Assembly: GCF_000298315.2 (NCBI RefSeq)
Contig: NZ_AEYE02000003.1
Span: forward strand, 186,001 to 250,000
Length of the DNA stretch: 64,000 bases
Direction: 5' to 3'
Origin: Rhizobium grahamii CCGE 502
Lineage (GTDB): Bacteria > Pseudomonadota > Alphaproteobacteria > Rhizobiales > Rhizobiaceae
The position numbers and the translations under genes are program-made. The notes under the pieces are model-generated. The model saw nothing but the letters and a program-made list of their open reading frames with translations, had not been told where the DNA came from and ran no database searches. Positions 38,275 to 48,086 of this stretch are shown piece after piece. The stretch's first letter is position 1. Each line of letters begins with the position of its first letter.

Positions 38275-39771
38275 ATGACCAGGCAGCAGTCCGACAGCGC
38301 GCTCAAGCAACGCCTCGATTTCATTGAGCTGGATGATGCAGCGCGCACGGCCTTGCGGGAGATGCGCCCGACGATCTCCGAGCTGCTCGGTGGCGCACTG
38401 GACAAGTTCTATGCGAAACTCGCGAAGACCTCTGATGTCGCAAGCTTCTTCGCCGACAAGGCGCATATGGGCCATGCCAAAAAGCGCCAGGAAGACCACT
38501 GGGCGAACCTAGCGGGCGGCAACTTCGACGAGTCCTATGTGAAGGGGGTGGTTGCGGTCGGCAAGACGCACGCCCGCATCGGGCTCGAGCCACGCTGGTA
38601 CATCGGCGGCTATGCCTTGCTGATGAGCGAACTCGTGAAGGGCCTCATGGCCAAGCAGTGGCCTTCCATGTTTGGCAGGCAGCAGGGCAAGGTCCTGGCC
38701 GAGAAGCTGGCAGCTGTCATCAAGGCCGCGATGCTCGATATGGATTACTCGATCTCGGTCTACCTGGAAACTCTCGAAGAAAAGCGCCGGACGCTGGAAG
38801 CGGAACGTGCAAAGGCCGAACAGGATCAGGCGATCGCACTCGATCATCTTCGCCGCGGGCTTGAGGCACTCTCGAACGGCGATCTCGAGGCGACACTGCC
38901 ACCCGATCTTCCGGGCAACTTCAAGGCCATGGCTGACGACTACAACCGTGCTGTCGCCGCACTTCGCACCTCCTTCGCCTCCGTGCGGGCAACGTCGGGT
39001 GAGATTCTCAGGGGTACGGACGTGATTGCCAAGGCGTCCGATGATCTTGCTCTGCGTACCGCGCAGCAGGCTGCCGGCGTCGAAGAAAGTTCGGCGGCGC
39101 TGCAGCAGCTCTCGGTCAGCGTCGGCCAGACGGCGGCAAATGCCGAAAAGGCATCTGGCGCCGTTCGCGAAACGCAGCAGAAGGCGAAGAACTCCGGCGA
39201 GCTTGTGACCAGCGCCGTTTCCGCCATGGCCGGCATCGAAAAGTCTTCCACGGAGATCTCCAAGATCATCGGCGTGATCGACGAGATTGCCTTTCAGACA
39301 AATCTTTTGGCACTGAACGCCGGCGTCGAAGCGGCGCGTGCCGGCGATGCGGGCAAGGGTTTTGCGGTCGTCGCGCAGGAAGTCCGCCAGCTTGCACAAC
39401 GCACGGCTGATGCCGCCAAGGAAATCAAGAACCTGATTTCGGAGAGCTCGATCCAGGTGAACGAGGGCGTCGACATCGTCAGCAGCACCGGCGAGGCGCT
39501 CAACGACATGATCAACCGCATCGACATCATCAACCGCTTCGTTGCCGATATCGCCGCCGCCGCGCGCGATCAGGCAACCGGCGTCAATGAGGTCAGCATC
39601 GCCATCCGCAACATGGATACGATTACCCAGCAAAACTCGGGCATGGTCGAGAACACTTCTGCCGAAACCCGGCATCTGCGCGGCGAGGTCGACAATCTTG
39701 TGGCGCTGCTGCAGCGGTTCCGTACCGGCGTCGAGCATCGCTCGATGGTCGCGCCACGCCGCGCCGCTTAA
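38275..39771 (+). CDS. Soluble globin-coupled chemoreceptor (HemAT-like aerotaxis transducer)
   Basis: The 498-aa methyl-accepting protein has no membrane segment. An N-terminal sensor globin (about 10-170) has the proximal heme His about H99 in the block [19 protein letters not shown], matching the HemAT signature. A short linker/HAMP-like segment (about 185-235) leads to a signalling domain with [27 protein letters not shown]. The C-terminus ends [10 protein letters not shown], so it lacks the NWEEF tail of the other two receptors. It probably senses oxygen. The 194 bases upstream hold its promoter. Confidence 0.9.
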   Translation: MTRQQSDSALKQRLDFIELDDAARTALREMRPTISELLGGALDKFYAKLAKTSDVASFFADKAHMGHAKKRQEDHWANLAGGNFDESYVKGVVAVGKTHARIGLEPRWYIGGYALLMSELVKGLMAKQWPSMFGRQQGKVLAEKLAAVIKAAMLDMDYSISVYLETLEEKRRTLEAERAKAEQDQAIALDHLRRGLEALSNGDLEATLPPDLPGNFKAMADDYNRAVAALRTSFASVRATSGEILRGTDVIAKASDDLALRTAQQAAGVEESSAALQQLSVSVGQTAANAEKASGAVRETQQKAKNSGELVTSAVSAMAGIEKSSTEISKIIGVIDEIAFQTNLLALNAGVEAARAGDAGKGFAVVAQEVRQLAQRTADAAKEIKNLISESSIQVNEGVDIVSSTGEALNDMINRIDIINRFVADIAAAARDQATGVNEVSIAIRNMDTITQQNSGMVENTSAETRHLRGEVDNLVALLQRFRTGVEHRSMVAPRRAA

Positions 39772-39867
39772 AGGAATGCGGCGAAAATCCGGGCTGGGAC
39801 GTAAAAAAGCGCCCCGCCTGCCTGCCGGATAATTCCATCCTGGAAAAAGATGCGTTATGGGAACGCC

Positions 39868-40386
39868 ATGACCATCAAGCCACTCATCATTCTCCCCGAT
39901 CCGCTGCTTCGTCAGGTTTCCAAGCCGATCGAGCGCGTCGATGCCGATTTTCAGCGCCTCGCCGACGACATGCTTGAAACCATGTACGACGCGCCGGGCA
40001 TCGGTCTTGCTGCCATCCAGATCGGCGTACCGCGCCGCATGCTGGTCATCGATGTATCCCGCGAAGGCGAAGAGAAGCAGCCCCTCGTATTCGTCAACCC
40101 GGAGATCGTCGCATCCTCCGACGAGCGCTCGGTATACGAAGAGGGTTGCCTATCCATCCCTGACTACTACGCCGAGGTCGAACGCCCGGCGACCGTCACC
40201 GTCAACTATCTCGACCGCTACGGCAAGGAACAGACGGTGCAGGCCGACGGCTTGCTCGCGACCTGCTTGCAGCACGAGATCGACCACCTGAACGGCGTGC
40301 TTTTCATCGACCACATCTCGCGCCTGAAGCGCGACATGGTGATCAAGAAGTTCACCAAGGCAGCGAAGTCGGCGAAGGCGCTTTAA
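39868..40386 (+). CDS. def: Peptide deformylase
   Basis: This 172-aa Fe2+/Zn2+ hydrolase removes the formyl group from nascent proteins. The three motifs are complete: [13 protein letters not shown] (metal Cys) and HEIDH (metal His pair and catalytic Glu). The ATG at 39868 gives the usual [15 protein letters not shown] start; an ATG six codons earlier also has a purine-rich site. It heads def-fmt-truA on the plus strand, with fmt about 120 bases downstream. Confidence 0.96.
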   Translation: MTIKPLIILPDPLLRQVSKPIERVDADFQRLADDMLETMYDAPGIGLAAIQIGVPRRMLVIDVSREGEEKQPLVFVNPEIVASSDERSVYEEGCLSIPDYYAEVERPATVTVNYLDRYGKEQTVQADGLLATCLQHEIDHLNGVLFIDHISRLKRDMVIKKFTKAAKSAKAL

Positions 40387-40508
40387 GCGGGTTTGTCGGG
40401 AGTCGATTGCGATCCGACGACGAAGTCGCTGGGCAAGCCAATGGACTTGATCTTAGGCTCGTAAGCCCGTTTGAAGACGGGTGACGATCTGCAACATGGC
40501 GAGATACA

Positions 40509-41444
40509 ATGTCGCTTCGCATCATCTTCATGGGTACGCCCGAATTCTCTGTTCCGACCTTGCGCGCGCTGGTCGATGGCGGGCATGAAATCATCGCCGT
40601 CTACACGCAGCCTCCGCGGCCGGGTGGGCGGCGCGGTCTCGACCTGCAGAAGTCGCCCGTACATCAAGCCGCTGAATTGCTCGGCATTCCCGTCTTTACG
40701 CCAGTGAATTTCAAGGATCCGGAAGAACGTGAGCGCTTCAAGGCGCACGACGCTGACGTTGCCGTTGTCGTGGCCTATGGCCTGCTGCTGCCTGAGGCAA
40801 TCCTGACCGGTACCCGGCTTGGCTGCTACAATGGTCACGCCTCGCTCCTCCCCCGCTGGCGGGGTGCCGCTCCGATCCAGCGGGCGATCATGGCCGGCGA
40901 CCGGAAGACCGGCATGATGGTGATGAAGATGGACAAGGGGCTGGATACCGGCCCGGTGGCTCTCACCAGTGAAGTCGAGATCGGCGCCAACACCACGGCT
41001 GGCGAGTTGCACGACAAGCTGATGCATGTCGGTGCCAAGGCGATGGCGGAGGCGATGGTCAAGCTCGATATGGGCGAGCTGCCCCTGACACCCCAGCCGT
41101 CGGACGGTGTGCTCTACGCCGCCAAGATCGACAAGGGCGAGACGCGGATCGACTTTTCAAAAAACGCCGTCGACGTCCACAATCACATTCGCGGCCTGGC
41201 GCCGTTTCCCGGTGCATGGTTCGAGCTTGCGATCGGCGGCAAGCCGGAACGTGTGAAGGTGCTGGCGTCCGAGCTCGCACAAGGTCAAGGGATTGCTGGT
41301 GACCTGCTGACCGACGATCTGGTCGTCGCCTGCGGAAGCGGCGCCGTGCGTCTCACTAAACTGCAGAAGGCTGGCGGCAAGCCGCTACAGGCTGCCGACT
41401 TCCTACGCGGAACGCCGCTTGCATCAGGGACGAGGCTCACCTGA
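40509..41444 (+). CDS. fmt: Methionyl-tRNA formyltransferase
   Basis: The 311-aa enzyme formylates initiator Met-tRNA from 10-formyl-THF. The N-terminal Rossmann domain has [14 protein letters not shown], the catalytic [20 protein letters not shown] (N/H/D triad region) and the [10 protein letters not shown] strand; the C-terminal tRNA-binding OB domain is about 205-311. Its stop overlaps the truA start by one base (TGATG), and def lies just upstream, so deformylase and formyltransferase are co-expressed. Confidence 0.96.
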   Translation: MSLRIIFMGTPEFSVPTLRALVDGGHEIIAVYTQPPRPGGRRGLDLQKSPVHQAAELLGIPVFTPVNFKDPEERERFKAHDADVAVVVAYGLLLPEAILTGTRLGCYNGHASLLPRWRGAAPIQRAIMAGDRKTGMMVMKMDKGLDTGPVALTSEVEIGANTTAGELHDKLMHVGAKAMAEAMVKLDMGELPLTPQPSDGVLYAAKIDKGETRIDFSKNAVDVHNHIRGLAPFPGAWFELAIGGKPERVKVLASELAQGQGIAGDLLTDDLVVACGSGAVRLTKLQKAGGKPLQAADFLRGTPLASGTRLT

Positions 41445-42250
41445 TGCATCGCTACCGCATGATCGTCGAATATGATGGTGGTCCTTATGTCGGCTGGCAG
41501 CGGCAGGAGAACGGGCCTTCCGTCCAGGGCGCGATTGAGAAGGCGATTCTTTCGGCAAGTGGCGAAACGGTGTCGATCCGCGGGGCCGGCCGCACCGATT
41601 CCGGCGTTCATGCGACAGGCCAGGTCATCCATGCCGATCTTGCCAGGGAATGGTCGCCCTTCAAGCTGCAGAATGCGCTGAACGCGCATCTCAAGATGGC
41701 AGGCGAGCGGGTCGCGATCATCAACGTGGAAGCGGCCAGCGAGTTTTTCGATGCCCGCTTCTCGGCGCTGCGGCGCCATTATCTCTATCGCATCATCAGC
41801 CGCCGGGCGCCGCTGGCACTCGAAGCTGGCAAGGCCTGGTGGGTGCCGAAACCTCTCGATCACGAGGCTATGCATGCCGCCGCGCAGACCCTTGTCGGCA
41901 AGCACGATTTCTCTACCTTCCGTTCCGCACATTGCCAGGCGAATAGTCCGGTCCGTACGCTGGATCGGCTGGACGTGACAAGAAATGGCGAACTGATCGA
42001 AATCCGCGCGACGGCCCAGAGCTTCCTGCACAACCAGATCCGCTCCTTCGCGGGAACGTTGAAGCTTGCGGGAGAAGGCAAGTGGACGCCGGACGACGTT
42101 CGCGCCGCTTTGGATGCCCGCGACCGCAAGGCTTGCGGCCCGGTGGCGCCGCCCGATGGCCTCTATTTCATGCAGGTCGATTATCCCGAGGTGATCACCG
42201 ATCGCCGCCGGGAAAAGGAGGCACGCGATGACGACGACGATCTATCATAA
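41444..42250 (+). CDS. truA: tRNA pseudouridine synthase A (sites 38-40)
   Basis: This 268-aa enzyme makes pseudouridine 38-40 in the anticodon stem-loop of many tRNAs. It begins [19 protein letters not shown], and the catalytic Asp is in [12 protein letters not shown] (about D53). The start overlaps the fmt stop by one base and the gene overlaps the next gene (arsC) by 23 bases, so the three are co-translated. Confidence 0.96.
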   Translation: MHRYRMIVEYDGGPYVGWQRQENGPSVQGAIEKAILSASGETVSIRGAGRTDSGVHATGQVIHADLAREWSPFKLQNALNAHLKMAGERVAIINVEAASEFFDARFSALRRHYLYRIISRRAPLALEAGKAWWVPKPLDHEAMHAAAQTLVGKHDFSTFRSAHCQANSPVRTLDRLDVTRNGELIEIRATAQSFLHNQIRSFAGTLKLAGEGKWTPDDVRAALDARDRKACGPVAPPDGLYFMQVDYPEVITDRRREKEARDDDDDLS

Positions 42251-42632
42251 TCCCGCTTGTGGCACCTCGCGCAACACCCTTGCCATGATCCGCCAATCCG
42301 GCGAGGAGCCGGTAGTGATCGACTATTTGAAAACGCCGCCGACACGCGAGCGATTGGCCGAGATGGTCGCTGCGATGGGGGTCCCCGTCCGCGCGCTGCT
42401 GCGCCAAAAGGGCACGCCCTATGATGAACTTGGATTGGGCGATCCATCGCTGAGTGACGACCAGTTGTTGGATGCGATGATCGCGCATCCGATCCTGATC
42501 AATCGCCCGATCGTCGTCACCGAAAAAGGCGTGCGGCTCTGCCGGCCATCGGAGACTGTGCTGGATATCCTGCCGAATGCCGCCATCGGGACCTTCACGA
42601 AGGAAGACGGTGAAGTCGTTCGAGGCAAATAG
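42228..42632 (+). CDS. arsC: ArsC-type arsenate reductase (glutaredoxin-dependent)
   Basis: The 134-aa protein closely resembles plasmid R773 ArsC. The catalytic Cys is about C11 ([14 protein letters not shown]) and the arginine ligands lie in [21 protein letters not shown] and RLCRPSE. Such enzymes reduce arsenate to arsenite with glutaredoxin/glutathione. No arsR, arsB or acr3 is next to it; it overlaps truA by 23 bases. It may have another role, as some chromosomal ArsC homologs do. Confidence 0.85.
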   Translation: MTTTIYHNPACGTSRNTLAMIRQSGEEPVVIDYLKTPPTRERLAEMVAAMGVPVRALLRQKGTPYDELGLGDPSLSDDQLLDAMIAHPILINRPIVVTEKGVRLCRPSETVLDILPNAAIGTFTKEDGEVVRGK

Positions 42633-42640
42633 CGCCTGAT

Positions 42641-43237
42641 CTAGACCGGATAGATACCGAGAAAGCGCTGCAGGTATTCCGACAGCATCAGCGACGGGAC
42701 CAGCAGCACCAGCGTCATTGCCCCGACCATCAGGCCCTGGCCGTAGAAGATCATCCTGAGGATGCGGGCGACGGCGAAGACTTGGGCCAGCATGAAGGCC
42801 AAGAGCAGCAGCGAGACGAAGCCCACCAGTTGCGGCAGGAAGAAGACCAGCGCCAGCAGCAGCCCGTTGATATAGGAAAGTGGCACACCCAGCCAATTGA
42901 CACTGACGATCACAGGCGCAAAACGCTCGCCCTTCTTGAAGGCGAGCAGCAGCAAGCCCGCAAAGACCAGCGGCACGAACCAGTTGGCGGCTTCGACGAG
43001 CCCAAGCCGGAAATAGAAAAGGGTGCCGACATTGGTATGCGGCGGCATCGTTTGCAGAAAGGCCTGGCGCCACCAGAGCCACGAGATACCCATCGGCGGA
43101 AGGCACCAGAAGATTGCCCAGAACGAGCGGTTGACGCCGCGCTCCGACATGTCGAGAAAACGGAAGCCGCGCGGGTCCATGCGGATCAGCAGCCAGATTC
43201 CGGCAAGATAGTATTGAACTTCCCTAAAGCCCGGCAT
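42641..43237 (-). CDS. Hypothetical multi-pass inner-membrane protein
   Basis: The 198-aa protein has about five hydrophobic segments (for example [55 protein letters not shown] and [18 protein letters not shown]) and no recognised domain. The ATG at 43237 overlaps the dapE stop by 14 bases, so it is likely translated from the dapE message. Function unknown; the pairing with dapE may point to a cell-envelope role but nothing in the sequence proves it. Confidence 0.75.
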   Translation of the reverse strand: MPGFREVQYYLAGIWLLIRMDPRGFRFLDMSERGVNRSFWAIFWCLPPMGISWLWWRQAFLQTMPPHTNVGTLFYFRLGLVEAANWFVPLVFAGLLLLAFKKGERFAPVIVSVNWLGVPLSYINGLLLALVFFLPQLVGFVSLLLLAFMLAQVFAVARILRMIFYGQGLMVGAMTLVLLVPSLMLSEYLQRFLGIYPV

Positions 43238-44417
43238 TCGCGAACCAGCGCTCGATGAAGGTCTCATAGATTACCGTGAGTCGCTCGAGGTCGGAAACGG
43301 CAACGCGCTCGTCGACCATATGCATCGTCTGGCCAACGAGGCCGAACTCGACGACCGGGCAATAATCCTTGATGAAGCGGGCGTCGGACGTGCCGCCCGT
43401 GGTGGAAAGCTTCGGCGACTGGGCGGTTACGCTCTCGACCGCGGAGGACAGCGAGGCGATCAGCGCATTGTTGCGAGTCAGGAACACGTGGCTCGGACGC
43501 TCGGCCCACACGATGTCGTATTTGAGCGGCGGCCGGCCTGGGCGCAACACGCCTTCAGCCGCAGCGGCATCGAGCCGGCGCAGGATCTCCTGCTGCAGGC
43601 TTTCCGCTGTCCACGTGTCGTTGAAGCGGATGTTGAAGCTCGCCGTTGCCTTGGCGGGTACGACGTTCGTCGCCGGATTGCCGACGTCGATGGTCGTCAC
43701 TTCGAGGTTCGACGGCTGGAAGTTGTCGGTGCCGGCATCGAATGGCGGATCCATCAGCGCTTGGGTGAGCTGCAGGATGCCGCGCACGGCGTTATCGGCC
43801 AGATGCGGGTAAGCGGCATGGCCCTGGACGCCATGCACGGTGATCTTGCCGGAGAGCGATCCGCGACGGCCGATCTTGATCATGTCGCCGAGCTGGTCCG
43901 GATTGGTCGGTTCGCCGACGAGGCAGGCATCCCAGCGCTCGCCGCGCTCGGCGGTCCACTTGAGCAGCTTGATCGTGCCGTTGACCGCCGGGCCCTCCTC
44001 GTCGCCGGTAATCAGGAACGAGACCGATCCCTTCGGCGCTCCATGCTTTTCGACATGGCGGGCAATGGCCGCAACGAAGCAGGCAACGCCGCCCTTCATG
44101 TCGACCGCGCCACGGCCAAAGAGTTCGCCGTCGGCGATCTCGGCGGCAAAGGGCGGATGCGTCCAGGCCGCTTCGTCGCCAACCGGCACCACGTCCGTAT
44201 GCCCGGCAAACATCAGATGCGGGCCCTCAGTGCCGAGCCGCGCATAGAGGTTCTCGATGTCGGGCGTTCCCGGTTCCGTCGCCGTAACCTTGTCCACCTT
44301 GAAGCCGAGCGGCGACAGCATTGCTTCGAGTGCCGAAAGCGCGCCGCCCTCGGCAGGAGTGACGGACGGGCAGCGGATCAGGGTCTGAAGATTGGCGACG
44401 GGATCGGTAGCGGTCAT
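43224..44417 (-). CDS. dapE: Succinyl-diaminopimelate desuccinylase
   Basis: The 397-aa M20 zinc enzyme converts N-succinyl-LL-DAP to LL-DAP in lysine and peptidoglycan synthesis. The first metal/catalytic motif is [12 protein letters not shown], then [14 protein letters not shown], the catalytic Glu pair [12 protein letters not shown], and later metal ligands. The ATG at 44417 ([13 protein letters not shown]) is used; the longest frame adds 30 basic residues. dapD lies 160 bases upstream on the same strand, completing two steps of the succinylase branch. Confidence 0.95.
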   Translation of the reverse strand: MTATDPVANLQTLIRCPSVTPAEGGALSALEAMLSPLGFKVDKVTATEPGTPDIENLYARLGTEGPHLMFAGHTDVVPVGDEAAWTHPPFAAEIADGELFGRGAVDMKGGVACFVAAIARHVEKHGAPKGSVSFLITGDEEGPAVNGTIKLLKWTAERGERWDACLVGEPTNPDQLGDMIKIGRRGSLSGKITVHGVQGHAAYPHLADNAVRGILQLTQALMDPPFDAGTDNFQPSNLEVTTIDVGNPATNVVPAKATASFNIRFNDTWTAESLQQEILRRLDAAAAEGVLRPGRPPLKYDIVWAERPSHVFLTRNNALIASLSSAVESVTAQSPKLSTTGGTSDARFIKDYCPVVEFGLVGQTMHMVDERVAVSDLERLTVIYETFIERWFANAGL

Positions 44418-44577
44418 GGGAGTGGAACTATCCAGCTGTAATGGCAAAGAAAAGGCAAGCCGGCGATGCCGCCTTGTTGAAATGTGCCGTTCATTTTGCC
44501 GGATCAAGTCCGACCGTCAGCGTTTGGGCGGCGCGCATCTTTTCGGATGCGCGGACCGCCGGAACGCCAAGACTTGA

Positions 44578-45438
44578 TCAGTCGCGCAGCAGTTCGTTGA
44601 TGCCCGTCTTCGAGCGGGTCTTTTCGTCGACGCGCTTGACGATGACGGCGCAGTAGAGGTGTGGTGCCGGCTGGCCGTTCGCCATCGTGGCGTTGCCCGA
44701 AGGCATGGAGCCTGCAACGACGACGGAGTAGGGCGGCACTTCGCCGTACATCACTTCGCCGGTGGCGCGATCGACGATCTTGGTCGACTTGCCGATATAG
44801 ACGCCCATGCCAAGCACCGAGCCCTCGCGGATGATGCAGCCTTCGACCACTTCCGAACGCGCGCCGATGAAGCAGTTGTCCTCGATGATCGTCGGGCCGG
44901 CCTGCATCGGCTCGAGAACGCCGCCAATGCCGACGCCGCCCGAGAGATGCACATGCTTGCCGATCTGCGCACAGGAGCCGACAGTCGCCCAGGTATCGAC
45001 CATAGTGCCCTCATCGACGAAGGCGCCGAGATTTACGAAGGACGGCATCAGCACGACGTTCTTGGCAATATAGGCCGAGCGGCGCACCACGCAGTTCGGC
45101 ACGGCGCGGAAGCCGGCAGCGCGATACTGGTTTTCACCCCAGCCTTCGAACTTGGAAGGCACCTTGTCCCACCAGGTCGAGTTGCCCGAACCACCCTTGA
45201 CGACCTCCATGTCGTTCAGGCGGAAGGAGAGAAGCACGGCCTTCTTCAGCCACTGATTGACCTTCCAGGCGCCGTCGCTGCCGCGCTCGGCAACGCGTGC
45301 CTTGCCGCCATCGAGCAGTTCGAGCGCTGCCTCGACGGCGTCGCGAACTTCGCCCTTCGTGGACGTATTGACGTTGTCACGGTTATCGAAGGCAGCTTCG
45401 ATTGTCTTTTCAAGGGAAGAAAGGTCGCTGGCGCTCAT
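44578..45438 (-). CDS. dapD: 2,3,4,5-tetrahydropyridine-2,6-dicarboxylate N-succinyltransferase
   Basis: The 286-aa left-handed beta-helix acyltransferase adds succinyl-CoA to tetrahydrodipicolinate. Hexapeptide repeats (I/V-G-x-x-x-x) run through the middle, for example [63 protein letters not shown]. Length and the N-terminal domain fit DapD. It is divergent from the LOG-family gene, with 192 bases between the two holding both promoters. Confidence 0.96.
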   Translation of the reverse strand: MSASDLSSLEKTIEAAFDNRDNVNTSTKGEVRDAVEAALELLDGGKARVAERGSDGAWKVNQWLKKAVLLSFRLNDMEVVKGGSGNSTWWDKVPSKFEGWGENQYRAAGFRAVPNCVVRRSAYIAKNVVLMPSFVNLGAFVDEGTMVDTWATVGSCAQIGKHVHLSGGVGIGGVLEPMQAGPTIIEDNCFIGARSEVVEGCIIREGSVLGMGVYIGKSTKIVDRATGEVMYGEVPPYSVVVAGSMPSGNATMANGQPAPHLYCAVIVKRVDEKTRSKTGINELLRD

Positions 45439-45630
45439 GGGAATTCCTTAAACTTCGATCTCTATCGTGGAGACCGAAGCCTCCGGAATTGTGATTGGCG
45501 GGATGCGATCTGCTCTATCCCATGCAGGGGTAAAATGGAATGATTTTTCGGGGCGTGGTAACTCTCCCAATTCAAAGCAGGAAACGACATACCGGCAGCA
45601 CCTGCCGGGCATACTGAGAGGCATTTTGAC

Positions 45631-46497
45631 ATGGCAAAAACAAAAAACAGCAGGCTGCGGCGCAAGGACGGCGTCTGGGACCCGCTGAAGACGAGCGCAA
45701 CCGACAAGCATCGCGCCGAAGCCGTGCCGAAAACACCACAAACGTTGTCGCCTGCCTATCGTCTTGCCTATGCCGATGAGGATTTTCTATGCCGCGAAGA
45801 GCTGCGGCCGATCCGCTTGCAACTGGAGCTGATGAAGCCGGAAATGCTGCTGACCGAGCGCGGCATCAAATCGACGGTCGTCATGTTCGGCGGCGCCCGC
45901 ATTCCGGCGCCGGGCCAGAGCGCCTGGGCGGCGAGAAACGAGACGCAGCGCGCCAACCTCGAGGCAGCCTCGGTCTACTACGACGAAGCACGCAAGTTCG
46001 CCCGTCTGTGCTCGAAATATTCGGCGGGTTTCGATTTTCATGAGTACGTCGTCGTTACCGGTGGCGGTCCTGGTGTCATGGAAGCCGGCAACCGTGGTGC
46101 GGCTGATGAAGGTGCTCCCTCGATCGGCCTCAACATCGTGCTCCCGCATGAGCAGGCACCGAACGTCTATGTGACCCCGGAACTGAGCTTCAATTTCCAC
46201 TATTTCGCGATCCGCAAGATGCACTTCATGGTGCGGGCAAAGGCGATCGCTGTCTTCCCCGGCGGCTTCGGTACGCTCGATGAATTCTTCGAGTGCCTGA
46301 CGCTGATCCAGACCGGTCGGATGGAAAAGATGCCGTTGATCCTGTTCGGCGAGAAGTTCTGGAGGAGCATCGTCAATTTCGAGGCGCTTGCGGAATTCGG
46401 CACGATTGCGCCCGACGATGTCGACCTGATCAGCTTTGTCGATACTGCCGACGCTGCCTGGAAGATCATCCAGGATTTCTACGAACACCACGAGTAA
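45631..46497 (+). CDS. LOG-family / TIGR00730-type protein
   Basis: The 288-aa Rossmann-fold protein has the nucleotide-binding PGGXGTXXE motif as PGGFGTLDEFFE (about 209-220) and the upstream GGGPGVMEAGNRGA. This places it with LOG phosphoribohydrolases (cytokinin riboside 5'-monophosphate cleaving) or PpnN-like nucleotide hydrolases. It is longer than the 200-aa plant-like LOGs, with about 70 extra N-terminal residues, so the substrate is uncertain. It stands alone, facing a hairpin shared with the EF-hand gene. Confidence 0.82.
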   Translation: MAKTKNSRLRRKDGVWDPLKTSATDKHRAEAVPKTPQTLSPAYRLAYADEDFLCREELRPIRLQLELMKPEMLLTERGIKSTVVMFGGARIPAPGQSAWAARNETQRANLEAASVYYDEARKFARLCSKYSAGFDFHEYVVVTGGGPGVMEAGNRGAADEGAPSIGLNIVLPHEQAPNVYVTPELSFNFHYFAIRKMHFMVRAKAIAVFPGGFGTLDEFFECLTLIQTGRMEKMPLILFGEKFWRSIVNFEALAEFGTIAPDDVDLISFVDTADAAWKIIQDFYEHHE

Positions 46498-46523
46498 GAA
46501 AAAGCCCGCCGGTTGGCGGGCTT
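46497..46523 (-). terminator. Terminator of the EF-hand gene
   Basis: Minus-strand AAGCCCGCC-AACC-GGCGGGCTT followed by TTTTCTT: perfect 9-bp stem plus U-run, ending the EF-hand gene transcript. The plus strand has no T-run, so it acts mainly on the minus strand. Confidence 0.8.
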
Positions 46524-46543
46524 CGATCTCTGTAAGCTCAAGC

Positions 46544-47182
46544 TTACGGGAACGGGCGATCCGGCATGTCGTCGAGCGAGATCGTGCCGTCCTTGTTGCG
46601 GTCCATCCAGGTGAAGAACTTGTCGAAGGCCGCTTCGGCTTCCTGTTTGGAGATCTGGCCGTTCTCGTCGGTATCGAAGCGCTGCATCATCATCATGCCG
46701 CGCATCATCCCGCCATGCATGCCGCGGCGATCCGGACGGCCGTCGGAGCCGGGCTGGGGCGGTGCCGGTTGGGCGTTGTCTGCATCGGCCGGCGGCGCCA
46801 TCGGTGCAGCATCGTCGTCCGTTGCGTCATCGGCGGGTGCCTTTACCTTGGCCATCTGCGCTTCGCGGTATTTGCGGATTTCGCCTGGCGTCAGGGAGCC
46901 GTCCTTGTCGGTATCGATCGCGACGAAGATTGCCTCCATCCCGTCTTTGGCTTCCTGCTTGGAAATCTGTCCGTCCTTGTTCGTGTCGAACTGCTTCAGC
47001 ATGCGAACGAAGATGACTTCACGGATCGCGCCCATGCGCGGCCCCATCATCATGCCCATGGCGTGTTGCGGGCGCGACGAATGATGCTTCTTGTCGTGAG
47101 AGGCGGCAAAACTGGTGCCGGCTGCGGCACCGACGATCATGACGGAGGAGAGTGCGGCCAGTATCAGCTTGTTTCGTGACAT
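46544..47182 (-). CDS. Secreted protein with four EF-hand calcium-binding loops
   Basis: The 212-aa protein has a signal peptide (about 1-27, ending TSFAA). Four 12-residue EF-hand loops are seen: DTNKDGQISKQE (about 66-77), DTDKDGSLTPGE (about 90-101), DTDENGQISKQE and DRNKDGTISLDD near the C-terminus. They are arranged as two pairs separated by a proline/alanine/aspartate-rich linker and a Met-rich stretch (GMHGGMMRGMMMMQRF). The ATG at 47182 follows AAAGGA; the longest frame has 25 extra residues. Calcium binding in the periplasm is likely; rhizobial relatives include calsymin-like proteins. Confidence 0.85.
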   Translation of the reverse strand: MSRNKLILAALSSVMIVGAAAGTSFAASHDKKHHSSRPQHAMGMMMGPRMGAIREVIFVRMLKQFDTNKDGQISKQEAKDGMEAIFVAIDTDKDGSLTPGEIRKYREAQMAKVKAPADDATDDDAAPMAPPADADNAQPAPPQPGSDGRPDRRGMHGGMMRGMMMMQRFDTDENGQISKQEAEAAFDKFFTWMDRNKDGTISLDDMPDRPFP

Positions 47183-47292
47183 CTCAATTCCTTTCGATCT
47201 GCAATCACAATGAGGACTACAGGTGAAAGGGTAGGGCCGGTGCGGCAAATTGCCCAATTAAAGATCGGTAAGCTGGATGAAATTTCTGTAAT

Positions 47293-48000
47293 CTAGTCGG
47301 CAATCTTCGCAAGAAAATCAGTTAGATCGTCGGTCACGAAGTCGATGTGATCGTCCTCGCCGCTCGTCTTTTCCCACCATTCGACGACCGTGTCCTCGAG
47401 GTTGTTCGGCACCAGCAGGACCGTCTGCATGCCGAGCGCTTTCGGGACCTTCAAGTTGCGTGGGAGATCCTCGAACATCGCCGCCTTGCCGGTCTCGATC
47501 CGCTTCAGCGCAGTGAACTTGTCATAGGTCTCCTGCGCCGGTTTCGGCACGAAATCGGCGGCCACGATGTCGAAGATGTCGTCGAAATGCTCGAGGATGC
47601 CGAGTGCGCCTGCGGCCATCTCGGCATGCCTGACGCTGCCATTGGTGAAGATGAACTTGCGGCCCGGCAGGGCCTTGATTGCCGCGCCGAGTTCCGGCTG
47701 CGCCGTCAGGCTCGAATAGTCGATCGCATGCGCCTTCTCAAGGAAGTCGTTCGGATCGATGCCGTGGTGGATCATCAGCCCTTGCAGGGTCGTACCGTGA
47801 TCGAGGTAGTACTGCTTCTGCAGCTTCCGCGCCTCGTCCCGCTCCATCTGCAGCAGGGTCGCGACATAGGCCGTCATGTTCTTGTCGATCTGCGCGAACA
47901 GGTTGACGTGGTGCGGGTAGAGGGTGTTGTCGAGGTCGAAAACCCACTCGGTCACATGCGCGAAGTCCGCCTTGGTCGGCGTGCGATCTATCTTGGTCAT
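47293..48000 (-). CDS. HAD-superfamily pyrimidine 5'-nucleotidase-type phosphatase
   Basis: This 235-aa HAD hydrolase has the nucleophile motif DLDNTLYP (about D20/D22), motif II TNGS, and the C-terminal acidic motif AAMFEDLPRNL. It fits the pyrimidine 5'-nucleotidase-like (SDT1/YjjG-type) family common in alphaproteobacteria. The ATG at 48000 is chosen; the longest frame adds 14 residues. It is divergent from ada. Confidence 0.85.
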   Translation of the reverse strand: MTKIDRTPTKADFAHVTEWVFDLDNTLYPHHVNLFAQIDKNMTAYVATLLQMERDEARKLQKQYYLDHGTTLQGLMIHHGIDPNDFLEKAHAIDYSSLTAQPELGAAIKALPGRKFIFTNGSVRHAEMAAGALGILEHFDDIFDIVAADFVPKPAQETYDKFTALKRIETGKAAMFEDLPRNLKVPKALGMQTVLLVPNNLEDTVVEWWEKTSGEDDHIDFVTDDLTDFLAKIAD

Positions 48001-48086
48001 ATTCGCGTTATGGCACGCCTTGCCACCCAAGGAAATCGGCAAGAAAAAATAGACGCCCGATTTGCGGCGGACGCAGCCGGGAAGGG

